A stretch of 64,000 nucleotides of DNA, taken from positions 25,050,513 through 25,114,512 of the forward strand of contig CM043968.1 in assembly GCA_014529385.2 (NCBI GenBank), given 5' to 3'. Below are positions 1 through 11,427 of this stretch, in pieces; position 1 is the first letter of the stretch; each line of letters begins with the position of its first letter. The DNA is from Adiantum capillus-veneris (lineage: Eukaryota > Streptophyta > Polypodiopsida > Polypodiales > Pteridaceae). Under the pieces are notes generated by a model. The model was not told the origin of the DNA and ran no database searches. It was given only the letters and a program-made list of their open reading frames with translations. The translations under genes and the position numbers were made by a program.

Positions 1-2
1 AC

Positions 3-2480
3 TCTGTCATTCAAGTTGATCTTTTAAGTGGTCGAACACATCCTCTAGGAAATAAATTCATCATTGATAATCGATCAGACACAACAATTCACTCAGCTCC
101 ATTACAGTATTGTTACACGTGTAACGAAGACACGGATATTGGGGAGAACTCTCCTTATATGGATATCCTACCCGGAATGGCTGAGTCAGACAATGTCGAT
201 TGGGTGCACCTAGCGGCAACTATAGATACATGGGGAGCTAGAGGAACAACCTGGGTAACACCAGATGGGGAAGAGATACCACACATTGCACCAGTAAACA
301 TGTTAGGTGTAGCGCATGTAACATCCAATGATAAGAAAGAGGCACACCTACCTGAGAGTGAAACCGATGATTCCTCAAAGGCTTCAGGCCAATACACATC
401 AGAAACGGAATCTCAGGGAGAAATGGATTCAGAACCTGAGGAAACATCGAGTGAGCCAAGTATAGAAACTGAACACTCAAGGACTAGTACGACCATCTAT
501 GGTAATTTATATGAGAGTGAAGAAGATACAAGCGAAGACCTATCAGGCGAGTCGAGTTCAAACATTTACCAAAATCAAAACCTTAACAAGAAACAAAGGT
601 CATATAACAGACGACGATATCGAGCAAATGTGAGAGCTAGGATAAACAAGGAAAGATCTACTGCAGAATGGCTTAGCTATCTAGGGGCATGTGATGCTCA
701 TCGAAAGCTAGTAGACAATTGGGGTGAACATCTCCAGAGTGTCATGTGGTGCAGCCCGCGACCCATTGACCTCGCTCAATTGGAGGTTACAGAGCCGAAA
801 TTGAGTCGAACTATAAGAAGACGTCAAAACCGAGAGTTAGCTCAACAACAAAAGGAGGCAGAACTAAAAGAAAGGTCTCTGTTAGGACAAGAGCCTGCTG
901 ACTTACATACGGTTCCTGAACATTTTAAATATTATACCACGGGGGAGCGAAAGGTTGTGTATGCCAAAGCCCAACGAATACCTACCAATGAAAGCAGTGG
1001 AGTCTATGATGGTCCAGCGGTAGTTAAAGAGATAGAATTAGCAGAACCAGGTGAGGAGTCTAAACCAGTCTTTATTGCTCAAGACCTTACCGAAACTGAA
1101 GAGGCTGCACTTAAGGAGCTCCTCAAGGAATACAAGGATATCTTTGCTTGGACATATCATGACATGAAGGGCGTTCCACCTTCTATGGTGCAACATACAA
1201 TTCCCATGATCAACACTGCTAAACCGCCCGTCCAGCAACGACCCTATCCAATGAATCCTAAGTATGCCAAAATTGTACAAGAGGAGATTGAAAAACTTAT
1301 CCAATGAGGATTCATATACCCTATTGAGCACTCAGAATGGGTTTCTCCAATAGTCATTGTGCCAAAAAAGAATGGGAAACTAAGAGTGTGCGTGGACCTC
1401 AAGAAAGTTAATGCAGCCACTAGGAGAGATCATTATCCCTTGCCATATTCAGAACATGTGCTTGAAAGAGTTGCGGGCAAGGAAGCTTATAGCTTTTTAG
1501 ATGGGTACTCTGATTACAATCAAATCACAATTGCATTAGAGGACCAAGCTAAAACTGCCTTTATCACATAGTTTGGAGTGTTTGCATTTCGTGTTATGGC
1601 TTTTGGCTCAACAAATGCCCCTTCTACATTCCAACGATTAATAAACACTGCGTTTAAAGAATTTCTAAGGGAGTTTTGTGAAGCTTTCCTAGACGACCTT
1701 TGTGTTTATTCTTCTTGGGAGAAGTATTTGTTATATCTATGAAAAATATTTGAAAGGTGCAGATTTTATCGCATCTCATTGAACCCTTTCAAATGCCAAT
1801 TTTGGGTTAAGCATGGAGTCATTCTAGGGCATATAGTGTCCAAGAACGGGATATCCACATATGAGAGTAAGATTAAAGCCATTTCCAATTTGCCATCACC
1901 TACGAACTATAAAGGAGTTCAAAGATTTATGGGCCATGTTGGTTATTATCGAAGGTTTATTTTAAACTTTACCGAGATAGCGCGTCCATTGTACAAGCTT
2001 CTTATCGATTTTCACTGGACGGAAGAATGTCATCAATCTTATGAGTTATTAAAGAAGGCCCTAACAAGTGCTCCAATCCTGCGAACACCTGATTGGAATG
2101 TACCTTTTCATGTGCATATTGATGCATCAAATTTTGCTATTGGGTGTGTTCTAACTCAACCAGGAGAACATAAATTGGACTACCCTATTAGCTTTGCAAG
2201 TCGCCAATTAAATGATGTCGAGATGAACTACACTACTACAGAGCGCGAAGGTCTAGCTATGATTTACGCAGTAAAGAAATTTCGCTATTACCTTCTTGCT
2301 ACCAAGTTTGTGTTTTATGTTGATCATCAAGCATTGCTATATTTGGTAAACAAGCCGTGTTCCACAGGTCGAATTACACGATGGTTGTTAATTCTTCTTG
2401 AGTTTGACTTCACCGTTGTTGTGAGGCCTGGGAGGAAACATGTCATGGCCGATCATTTATCTCGTATCCCTAATGGCTAA
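3..2480 (+). pseudogene. E1 pol: protease-RT spacer, reverse transcriptase and RNase H
   Basis: Frame 3 is open from the window edge to a stop at 1305-1307. It begins with an acidic, low-complexity spacer rich in Glu, Ser and Thr. The conserved lead-in to gypsy RT (DIFAWTYHDMKGVPPSMVQHTIP) covers about 1137-1205. RT follows, with the VPKKNGKLRVCVDL and YSFLDGYSDYNQ motifs, and then the active site, which reads FLDD near 1688-1700 where the relatives have YMDD. RNase H starts near 2105 (HVHIDAS) and includes TTEREGL and DHQALLYLVNKP. The domain order and these motifs are typical of plant non-chromovirus gypsy pol. Stops at 1305, 1569 and near 1741, and a change from FGLTNAP to FGSTNAP, show decay. 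Confidence 0.88.
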
Positions 2481-3852
2481 GCTCCTACGGGGTTGATGAT
2501 GAATTGCCTGATACTCCTTTGTTCATTGTTGAGACAATGCCTGAATGGAGTGAAAAGATTGTTAACTTCTTAGTTAATGGTTTTCCACCCAAAGAGCTGC
2601 GAAAAGATATAGCTCGAAAATTAATCAAGGAATGCGAACCCTATTGCTTACTGGCTGGAACTCTCTATAAGAGAGGAAAAGATGATGTTCTTAGACGATG
2701 TGCCCGCGGGATGAGTATTTATATATTCTACAAGAGGCACACATGGGCGTAGCTGGTGGTCACTTTTCAGGAAAGTTGACTGCCCGAAAGATCTTAAAGT
2801 CAGGCTATTGGTGGCCCACTTTGTTTAAGGATGCATCACTTTTTGCAAAGGGATGTGATGAATGCCAACGCTTCAACAAGCCACAAAGAAGGGATAGGAT
2901 GCCTCTACATCCCATCAAGGTAACCCAACCATTTGAAAAGTGGGGCTTAGACTTTGTAGGACCGATTAGTCCGGCTGCACGTAACACGCAATCACGATAT
3001 ATCATTGTGGCTACCAACTATGTAACCAAATGGGCTGAAGCAAAATCAACACGAAAGGCGGATGCAAAAACAACAACTAAGTTCCTCTTTGAGAACATTA
3101 TCACACGTTTTGGATGCCCCTTTGAACTTTTGAGTGACAATGGAACTCATTTTATAAATGAAGTAATAAAATAACTCACATCAAACTTTATGATATCTCA
3201 CCACAAGTCTACACCCTATTATCCCCAAGCAAATGGCCAAGCTGAGAGTACCAACAAAACTCTCATCTCCATTTTGACAAAGACAGTTGAGGCTCATCGC
3301 ACTGATTGGGACCTAAAGCTTACATCAGCTTTATGGGATTATCATACTGCGTATAAAGTTGCTATTAATTGCACACCGTTTAAGATGGTGTATGGCCAAG
3401 AAGCAGTTATGCCATGGGAGTTTGTCATTCCTAGTCTTCGAGTAGCTTCTCAAGAAGGTTGGGATGGTAACCCCTTAGTGGAGCGATTATATATCCTGGA
3501 AAGGCTAGATGAAGAGAGGCAATTAGCTGTGCGAAATGCTCTAGTGGAGAAGGATAGGAGAAAGAAGTGGTTTGATAGACATTTAAAGGATAAAGACATC
3601 AAGGTTGGTGATAAAATTCTTATGTACGGGGTACGTAATAAAAAGAAGAAATTGAAATACGCTGGTAAGGGACCATATCGAGTGTGTGAAATTACCCCGC
3701 AAGGTACCATTCGTGTGGAGACTCTAGATGGAGTTGAAACCATTGGATTCCTTAATGGGAGTAAATTCAAAAGATATTATGATCCTCTAAGCCAGGAAGA
3801 GTTGCAAGCCATCCATCAAAAGAAGGATTCCAAGGAACAAGCAGAGCTTTAA
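2481..3852 (+). pseudogene. E1 pol: integrase
   Basis: After a one-base frameshift near 2490 the protein continues as a linker (MPEWSEKIVNFL) and one zinc-binding module, with His pair in QEAHMGVAGGH near 2740-2765 and the Cys pair in CDECQ near 2856-2870. The catalytic core follows: first Asp in WGLDFVGPIS near 2941, second in LLSDNGTHF near 3128, and the Glu in ANGQAEST near 3232. The C-terminal part carries the VGDKILMY and GPYRV signatures of the integrase SH3-like domain near 3605-3700. An in-frame TAA at 3172 replaces what is Leu/Tyr-like sequence in relatives, and another TAA at 3850 precedes the last domain. Only one zinc module is present, unlike the two relatives in this window. Confidence 0.86.
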
Positions 3853-4392
3853 AAAATCCAAGCAAGAGTTGAGGCTCGAGAACGACAACAACGTCTTAGA
3901 CGCCAACGAGAGGCTAATCTAGGAATCACGCAAGCATTTTTCGAGGACACAGATGACGACTCATTAGAATCTGAGCCACCCCTACGATACCCAATTGAGC
4001 TAAATAGCCCCTATGGGAAAGTACTATACAATGCCTTATTAGATACGGGAGCTAAACACAATTTGTTATCCTATGGAGTTTGGTGTCAATTAGGGAAACC
4101 GACCCTATCCCCGAGTACGATGCAAGTCAAGGGCATTAATAAAAAGAAAACTGCTATTCTTGGAGTACTTCAGACCCCTGTTGTCTATGACAATGGAAGC
4201 ATAGTGCAGAGGTTTCTAGTCATGCCCGCGGGAGCTATGGAAGGCAACGTAAACCTGGGACGCACGTGGATGTTGGCAACCAAATGCACTATTGATTGGG
4301 ATATTGGTAGTGTCACGACGCGACCACCGACTCTTACCCCTATCATTCAAGCAAAGTCACCTACGTTGCAAACCCTAGAAATTGAAGGATAG
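3853..4392 (+). pseudogene. E1 pol C-terminus: second retropepsin-like domain (PR2)
   Basis: The frame continues past the TAA at 3850 through a basic Arg/Gln helix (about 3853-3930) and an acidic patch. It then enters an aspartic-protease-like fold: ALLDTGAKHNLLS with Asp-Thr-Gly-Ala at 4042-4053, a hydrophobic flap-side segment near 4150-4220, and a short NLGRTWM segment near 4250 at the place of the usual ILG-R/Q-P motif. Retropepsins normally lie before RT; here one lies after integrase. The other two related elements carry the same domain in the same place. The terminal stop at 4390 seems natural. Whether it is an active protease is unknown. Confidence 0.7.
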
Positions 4393-5560
4393 CCAACATT
4401 CACAAGCCAAGGTGGTTAACTCGTCTTTGCCGACTACCCATGAACCTAGCACTTCAACACTTGTGTGAGGTGCTGTTTGTTCGGGAGAAGAGGCAGAGCA
4501 AGGGCGACAGAGGGGCGCTCTTTGTTCGAGGCTATTCGAGGCGTAGAGAGGGCACACAATAGAGGCGGCCCAAAAGAGGCATTTGGGAGAGGCGTAGGGA
4601 GGGAGGGTGTTTGGGAGAGGCATAGGGAGCGCGCACGGAGGGCGTTTAGGAGAGGAGCAGGGAGCGCGCAGAGAGCTGTGCTCAAGAAAACAGAGTAGGG
4701 TTTCGAAAAGAAAGAGAGAGATAGAGATAAGGTTAATCAATCTTGTTAATTCAAAATTAAAAATTTGACCTTCAAATTTTAAACCTAAACTTGCTGCTCT
4801 CTTTTATTTTGAATTTTGAAGAGTTTAAAATCGTTTTCTTAGGGGTAGAGTCATACCAAAGGATTGGAAACAGAAAGAGCTTTCGACAAAAAAAAAAAAG
4901 AGTATAGAATTTTTTTGAAAAATTAACGTGAGACTTTGTCAGTGCCCGTGTCGTCTCGCTACGAGTGGAACGACACCCATGGTCGAAATCACCGTCCTGT
5001 GACCAAAAATCGCATATTGAAAAATACACTAAAAAACATTCAAAATTAGAGAATTTTCCCTCGGAAAAAAGTGCGATATTTTTTTGTGCAGTATTGATTG
5101 GGAGACTTGAAAACACATTTTGGAAAAATTTGGGGTAAGCAAAAAAAAAAGGCTTTTTCTCGCCACGTGCAATTGTGCACTAATTGCACGTGTTTTGAAA
5201 GTGTAATTATATATGCAACATACATATATTTATACAAATAGTATTTAAACGAGGAGTCCATATACTAGAATGGGTTGCAAAGGTGCTGGTGCGCATTTGC
5301 GAAGAGGCTTGTAAAGGTGCACATACGCAATTTGATCATGCGATACGTGCACACCGTTGTTTTTTATGTCCCTTCAAAGACGTAAACATATCATATGGAT
5401 GTACATCCACGGGACTACTTGAGACATGGTCTCTAGATATAATCAATGGTTGTGGATACACCACATGGCATATGATCAATGAATGTGGATGTGCCACGTG
5501 GCATATCGTGCGGCTCATACATACTCCCTTATGTCCTGGCAGGCTCTAGCTTTCTAAAAT
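4393..5560. other. Unassigned region with purine-rich degenerate repeats, then A/T-rich sequence
   Basis: No coding signal is convincing. From about 4585 to 4676 there are three degenerate copies of a GGGAGAGGC(A/G)TAGGGAG-type unit. From about 4700 the sequence becomes A/T rich with several A runs. It could hold the remains of the E1 3' untranslated region and LTR, but I could not find matching LTR termini. Confidence 0.4.
4585..4676 (+). repeat. Degenerate purine-rich direct repeats, about 3 copies
   Basis: Three units start with GAGAGGCGTAGGGAG, GAGAGGCATAGGGAG and GAGAGGAGCAGGGAG. The last two are followed by CGCGCAC/CGCGCAG. The spacing is about 30 bp. Confidence 0.55.
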
Positions 5561-7160
5561 CACTATATATAGCACCCTATGGCCCAAAGTCCATAGGATG
5601 CATATATAGATCACCACAAAACACGAATTGAGGAGACCTTGTGGTCATAAATCCATAAGATTTATATACTTAGCTAGAAACATCAACTATAGCATCCTAT
5701 GGCCTTTTGTCCGTAGGATGTTCATATAGTTATCATGAAACACCTACATATAGTGCCATATGGACCTAATACCATAGGATGTATATATATAATCATATCA
5801 ATACACCTACATATAGCATCCTATGGACCTAAGTCCAAAGGATGTATACAAACTCATTGTGTCCCTAAGGCCACATGATGCTATATACCCATCATGAGAC
5901 AACTACATATAGCGCCCTATGGCCCTCAATACAAAACACCTTGATAAAACATCATATAGACTAAAGGCCATATGATTTATATATACTCAACACAAAACAC
6001 CTACATATAGTGCCCTATGGCCCTAAGGCCACAAGATGTTATACCCATCATGAGACAACTACACATAGTGCCCTATGTCCCTTAGACCATAGGATGTGTA
6101 CATATGGATCGCGAAACACCTACATATATCATCCTATGGCCCTAAGGCCACAAGATGTTATATACCCATCGTGAGACAACTACATACAGTGTCCTATGGA
6201 CCTTAGGCCATAGGATGTGTACAGTTGCATCGCGAAACACCTACATATAGCTCTATATTGTCCCTAATTCCACAGAATGTTATATACCCATCGTGAGATA
6301 ACTACATATAGTGCCCTATGGCCCTCAGGCCATAGGATGTGTACAATTGCATCGTGAAACACCTACATATAGCTCTATATTGTCCCTAAGGCCACAGGAT
6401 GTTATGTACCCATCGTGAGATAACTACATATATTTCCTTATGGCCCTCAGGCCATAGGATGTGTACAGTTGCATCGCGAAACACCTACATACAATTCTAT
6501 ATTGGCCCTAAGGCCATAGGATGTTATATACCCATCGTGAGATAACTACATATAGTGCCCTATGGCCCTCAGGCCATAGGATGTGTACAATTGCATCACA
6601 AAACGCCTACATATAGCTCTATATTGGCCCTAAGGCCACAGGATGTTATATACGGATCATGAGACAACTACATATAGTGCCCTATGGCCTAAGGGCCATA
6701 GGATGTGTACAGTTGCATCGCGAAACACCTACATATAGCTCTATATTGGCCCTAAGGCCACAGAATGTTATATACCCATCGTGAGATAACTACATATAGT
6801 ACCCTATGGCCCTCATGCCATAGGATGTGTACATTTGCATCACAAAACACCTACATATAGCATCCTATGACCCTAAGGCCACAGTATGTTATATACCCAT
6901 CGTGAGACAACTACATATAGTGCCCTATGGCCCTAAGGCCACAGGATGTATATTTACTCAACACAAAACACCTGCATAAAACATCATATGGACTAAAGGC
7001 CATATGATTTATACATACTCAGTATGAACCACCTACATATAGCATCCTATGGCCCTAAGTTCATAGGATTCTGTAAACCCATCATGAAACAATCACATAT
7101 AGTGCCCTCTGTGTATATAATCATAATCAAACACCTACATATATACTCACAATAAAATGA
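5560..7160. repeat. Satellite-like tandem array, about 60 bp subunits in a ~121 bp composite unit
   Basis: The phrase CACCTACATATAG recurs throughout, alternating with AACTACATATAGTG. From about 6100 to 6850 the clearest copies repeat every 120-124 bp. Each composite unit has two halves: one with TATTGGCCCTAAGGCCACAGGATG and one with CCTATGGCCCTCAGGCCATAGG. The second is a perfect 9-bp inverted repeat around a 4-base loop. Units at the left (5560-6000) and right (6940-7160) edges are shorter and more diverged, as expected at the margins of a tandem array. No coding capacity is apparent. Confidence 0.85.
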
Positions 7161-7209
7161 CTTTGTGATGGTTTTCTTAACAAAAAAATTTTGAAACCTT
7201 CTTGCAGGT

Positions 7210-9943
7210 ATGGATTTTAATCAAGGTGATAGAGTATGCATGTTTGTAGCCACATAAAAGGTTGCCCTTGGGAGTGTCTGTGAGACAAACTCAAATGCAT
7301 ATTGCTCAGGCATGCTTATTGGTGAAGGAAATGTATCGATGTCAGTTGATTTGTGTTTTCAAAAGAAAGCACTTATTCCATTTCCAACAATGGATGCATT
7401 GAGAGTGGGAGATGCTTTTCACAGTATTGTGAAATGGAGTACTGGGTTGCTACAACATATGGATGAGATACACTACGAAGGGGTTTCTATGTCTGAGACT
7501 CACAAAGGAATGGGAGCATTCGGGGCACATTATGATGGAATGAGCTATAGGGAGGTTTGGAAGGATAAGAGGGTTCAACTTTGGGATGAAAGCAAAACAC
7601 ATGTAGTAGCTCAAGGGGTTGTCATGTATGTGTGTCCATTTGATTCCGTGAACTTTGGTGTGCTAGGTGAAGATAACATCGGTATTGGTATTGAAACATC
7701 CTATGCTTGTGACGCTACTATTTCTGCACAATGTGATGTATGCAGCATCAATCTGGTTTGTTGGCCTATCAAGAGAGTGACAACTATGGATGGAAAAGCG
7801 TTGTTACAATATGAGGATTTACATGCTAGTGACGCATTACAAGATACATGCATTGAATCAGCTCGTTTGGTAGAGCCTATTTCAAAAAAACAAAAATATT
7901 GCTTTATGAATAGGAAGCCAAAAATGTCTATGAAACCTTCTAAGAGATCCAATCAAGCATCCCTATCATCTGTCCAACTTGTTTCAACCATAGATTGTTG
8001 TTCTATGAGGTGTTGTCAATATGCCGATAGAGATAAGGTCATGGCTATGCGCAATGAATTTTGGGGACAAATTTTGCAAAATAGAACCAACTATGTGTAT
8101 GATACAATGTTGACTGCTTGGTGTGAGAACAAAACAACTGCAAAGACCTGCTGTGTATTTTCTTTTAATGGCAATGAGGTCTGTAGTAGAGCTTGGTATG
8201 AAATTCATGGCATTCCAAAAACTTCATTTTATCGTTACCGTGAATAGTTTGAAAATGGGATTCGACGCTCAGTGCATGGTAATGGTGGTGTCATAAGAAA
8301 AGGAAGAGACCATACAGAAATGGGAAGGGCATTGATGTGCTCTTTTGTAAATGAAAAATCAAAGAAAATTCCACATAAGAGTAGAACTATGGAAGATGGT
8401 ACCAAAGAAACCTTGCTTGCAATACCAAACACGTACAAGCAAATAGACATCTTACATGATGTCAATAAAGCACTCGAGAGTATGTGTCTCAAGCCAACGT
8501 CTAGCACTACATTCAATAGGGTTTGGAATACAGAGTTTGCTAATGTGACCTTGTCAAAAACAAGCGAGTTCTCAAAATGTGTTGTGTGTAGTCGAATAAA
8601 GTCTCAACTAGAGTCAACAAAGGATGATGAGCTGATTTCACGTTTGAAGGATGAATGTAAAATTCACATGATGCAACAACAAAGTTGTAGAAATGTGTAC
8701 TACACCTGGTGTAAGTTCTCGCAAATGAAAAAGGATAAGTACTTATGCATTATACATGATAAAATGGACCAAAAAAAGACAGCAATACCTAGATTGCACT
8801 GAACTCAAAAGACTATGTGAATGCATGTCAGTTGCAAGTATCATTAACATGTATGATAACACATGGGCATGGGCATGGGATGTATGGTTATTTCTCGTTG
8901 AATGGTCTATGGCCTTCAGATTCGAATGCTACAATTGGTTCCCTTGCATTATGCTTACAGAATCTTGAAAGAACAAAAAACCATGGGCTAGGAGATTTAT
9001 TTCATGATGGTATGCCATGCAGCAATGTAAAATTGTTCAATGCATTGAATTCAAGGACAACTCTAGACCACCAAAACAGAATGATGAAAGAGCATGAGAG
9101 GAATGCATCAGCAACAGTAACACCACCTTTGGCTATTGAAGGATGTAATGGAGAGATTTCTAACTTGCAATCAGCCTCCTCTCAATGTGTTGTGGATACC
9201 ATGTCCACTCCCGTGTTTCCAAAATTGCTTGAGAATCTTCTGCTACAGCTAGATAATTGTGTAGGAGAGAATAAGAATCAATAAATATTTGCATACTTAT
9301 CCTTGCTAGTAGCAAAAGGTGTTTTCAAAACCGTGCATTTGGGATTCTTAATGGTGGGTCATACACATGAGGACATAAATGCAATGTTTAGCAAGTTCTC
9401 AGAGAGATTATGAACATGAATGACCTACACTTTTCCACATTTGATGGAACATGTGAAAGTTCAGCTCCAACACCATTTTTGATGATGCAAGTTCCTGACT
9501 TCAAATCCTTTGTTAAAGGGTACATGTGTGATGGACAAGATGCTCTTGTTGGACACTCTAAGCCACTTCAATTTTGTTTCTTTATGCAAGGTGAAATCCC
9601 AGTAATGCATTATAATATTCACCCCAAATCACCTAAGTGGATGCCGAGGGATTCATGAATTGAGTTGTGGAAAAAAGATGATCAAGGGAAACCAAAACTG
9701 CCAGTAGGTTGTCCAGATGTGGTTCCTATAGCAGACTATGTGAGGGATAGTCCGCTTGTTATTCAAGGGATTAAGACATATCTTGAATTTTGGAAAAGAT
9801 GGACTCTACTAAAGGGAAAGGAGCACGATTCTACAAAATACATGAAGCCAGTTATTATTTATTGGCAAAAAATAATTAGTGAGCTTGAACAACCAACCAA
9901 TAAACAAATTGGTGCATGGGATACTAGTACAATGGATGTATGA
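7210..9943 (+). pseudogene. Transposase-like gene remnant, DUF8039 + DUF7869 type
   Basis: The protein begins MDFNQGDRV at 7210, just after a TTGCAGG that could be a 3' splice site. It has an N-terminal segment (VALGSV ... IPFPTMDALRVGDAF, to about 7440) that resembles plant DUF8039. The rest fits the transposase-like DUF7869 family: a Cys-rich CCSMRCCQYAD start near 8000, GIPKTSFYRY near 8208, SKCVVCSRIKSQLE near 8572, MDQKKT near 8762, LQLDNCVGENKN near 9243, and LMVGHTHED near 9349. The Asp/His/Glu in these last motifs may be catalytic, but that is inference. The copy is broken by a TAA inside the N-terminal part (near 7254), TAG at 8245, a frameshift near 8800, TAA at 9282, a frameshift near 9408 and a stop near 9656. 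Family names are from memory of motif patterns. Confidence 0.62.
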
Positions 9944-10261
9944 CGCCCATCATTATATACGCTTTTGCTATAGTACTAGCTACTCTGTCAAGGGAGAGTG
10001 GAGCTATTGATGTCTCAAAATGTTTTTTCTATTTATGTTTATTCATAGGCAAAGTTCCATACTTATGTCACCTTGATACAGTCGCAATCACATACAAGGT
10101 AGATGGGTCAACATGTGACTTCTGGTATCTCTCTCTACGAGAGCATTGTACAAGCACACTATTGTATGCTTATAGTATAAGCTACCACATAGCAATTGTC
10201 TGCACATAGGCATATGTATGGGGCATACAATACAGTAGAATATAGGATTTTCCTCATCATA

Positions 10262-10265
<4 letters not shown>
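9944..10265. other. Unassigned
   Basis: This stretch lies between the transposase-like remnant and a compound microsatellite. Short open frames exist but have no recognisable motif. Confidence 0.5.

Positions 10266-10329
<64 letters not shown>
10266..10329. repeat. Compound microsatellite (CT)n(AT)n
   Basis: CT dinucleotides run from 10266 to 10295, followed directly by AT dinucleotides to 10329. A similar compound repeat occurs at 56726-56795. Confidence 0.95.
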
Positions 10330-10330
<1 letters not shown>

Positions 10331-10404
10331 TTCCTAGTTATTTGCAAGAAAGATGAATTTAGGCATAGTTTCACTCAAATATTTTTGTGTCGATATGGTA
10401 ACAT

Positions 10405-10446
10405 GAAGGGCTAAGAGCCATCTATTGTTTAAGGGCTAAGAGCCAT
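10405..10446 (+). repeat. Short tandem repeat at the E3 insertion site, left part
   Basis: AAGGGCTAAGAGCCATCTATTGTTT is followed by a second copy, AAGGGCTAAGAGCCAT, which is cut by the E3 LTR at 10447. A further copy, AATAGCTAAGAGCCATCTG, lies right of E3 near 48195. E3 inserted in a minisatellite of about 26 bp units. Confidence 0.75.
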
Positions 10447-11346
10447 TGTTGGACGGATACGCCGCGACGGACGTCAGCATAGCGAGAACTCACCTAACAT
10501 GTAATATCAGCTAAGGACGAAGCTCGACCCGCAGGCGCGTGGAAGCAAGCATAAGGTGTCAACCTACGCTCGACCGACTCCTAACTAATTCCTACAGAGG
10601 TCTCTACCAATTGTCTAAGTCACAGCCTTCAAGAGTGCATAAGAGGAAACTTCCTACAACGCTTTCTAGAGCCGAACACCCATCAAAAAATCTCAAAACA
10701 CCATAGAACTTGAAGGAGACCCTACTAATACCAATAGGTCGCTCTCCCAAAGGTCTATGAACCAAAATCCCAATCCAAAACACCCGGTGCAGAAACACGT
10801 AGGATGTCTGGCCAAAATCTGCAGGTTCATTTCCAAAATCTAAAGTGCCTAATGTGTAGTTCTACTCAATGTGAACGCGTGGATATGCTGCAATGCAAAA
10901 TCGGATAACGTATGCTCACCCAAACACCCGATGAAGCTCATAGAAGAAGCTCGCAAAACTGGACCGTACACGCGCAATGTAGGTATCGGCGCGTAGCTCT
11001 CGTCGGGGGCAACACGCTGCACTTCTCTGCACTCGATTCCGACCACCGAAGCACACGTAGCGTCAAGATGAAGTTCACACACTCTCTCCGTACATAGTAC
11101 GCTCACTCACAGACTTCAAAACTTGTTTTTAAAATGACAAAAGGTTTTTTCATTAAGGTCAAAAAGTGGCATATATACCTTACAATTTCTCAATCTAACT
11201 ATCAAAACTGGGATACAATTTGGAAACTTCTGTAAGTCCCAATAATTACAAGGTGAAAAATCAGGTTTTCCTCAATGAATGAATAATTACAAAAATAATA
11301 ATCCTCCGAATAGTTAGATGCCGTGGGGTGTGTCCAACTTCTAACA
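10447..11346 (-). repeat. E3 3' LTR (left copy), 900 bp
   Basis: On the + strand it starts TGTTGGACGG and ends CTTCTAACA, so on the minus strand it has TG...CA ends. A TATATA box lies at about 11171-11177 (AGGTATATAT on the minus strand). Relative to the right copy it lacks about 35 bp near 11190, with CTCAA at the junction on both sides. It contains the sequence CGTAGGATGTCT (10798-10809), a half of the palindrome found in the non-coding regions of this element. Confidence 0.93.
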
Positions 11347-11361
11347 CTCCCCCCTTCCTTG
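11347..11361 (-). other. E3 3' polypurine tract
   Basis: The minus strand reads CAAGGAAGGGGGGAG directly before the LTR start TGTTAGAAG. This is the expected position for plus-strand DNA priming. Confidence 0.9.
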
Positions 11362-11427
11362 CTCATGTCGTCCTCAAAATGGCCGTGATCTGCTTCTTCA
11401 TCGTATCGTTTCTTGCATCTTTAGCAG

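Larger units (their letters stand above)
1..4392 (+). mobile_element. Ty3/gypsy LTR retrotransposon E1, 3' half, decayed and cut by window edge
   Basis: Pol reads through this region in the order: spacer before RT, RT, RNase H, integrase, then a retropepsin-like domain. It ends at a stop at 4390-4392. Its relatives at 14123-32884 and 10447-48180 have the same order. The 5' part (LTR, gag, first protease) lies left of the window. No polypurine tract or 3' LTR could be recognised after 4392. Several in-frame stops (for example 1305, 1569, 2478, 3172 and 3850) and a frameshift near 2490 show it is dead. It is the most diverged of the three related elements and lacks the duplicated integrase zinc-binding module of the other two. 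Confidence 0.85.

Noticed and set aside
5283-5549. 88-residue ORF left of the tandem array
   Set aside because: It holds short internal repeats (CGYTTWHMINECGCATWH) that fit degenerate array DNA; no family is recognised.
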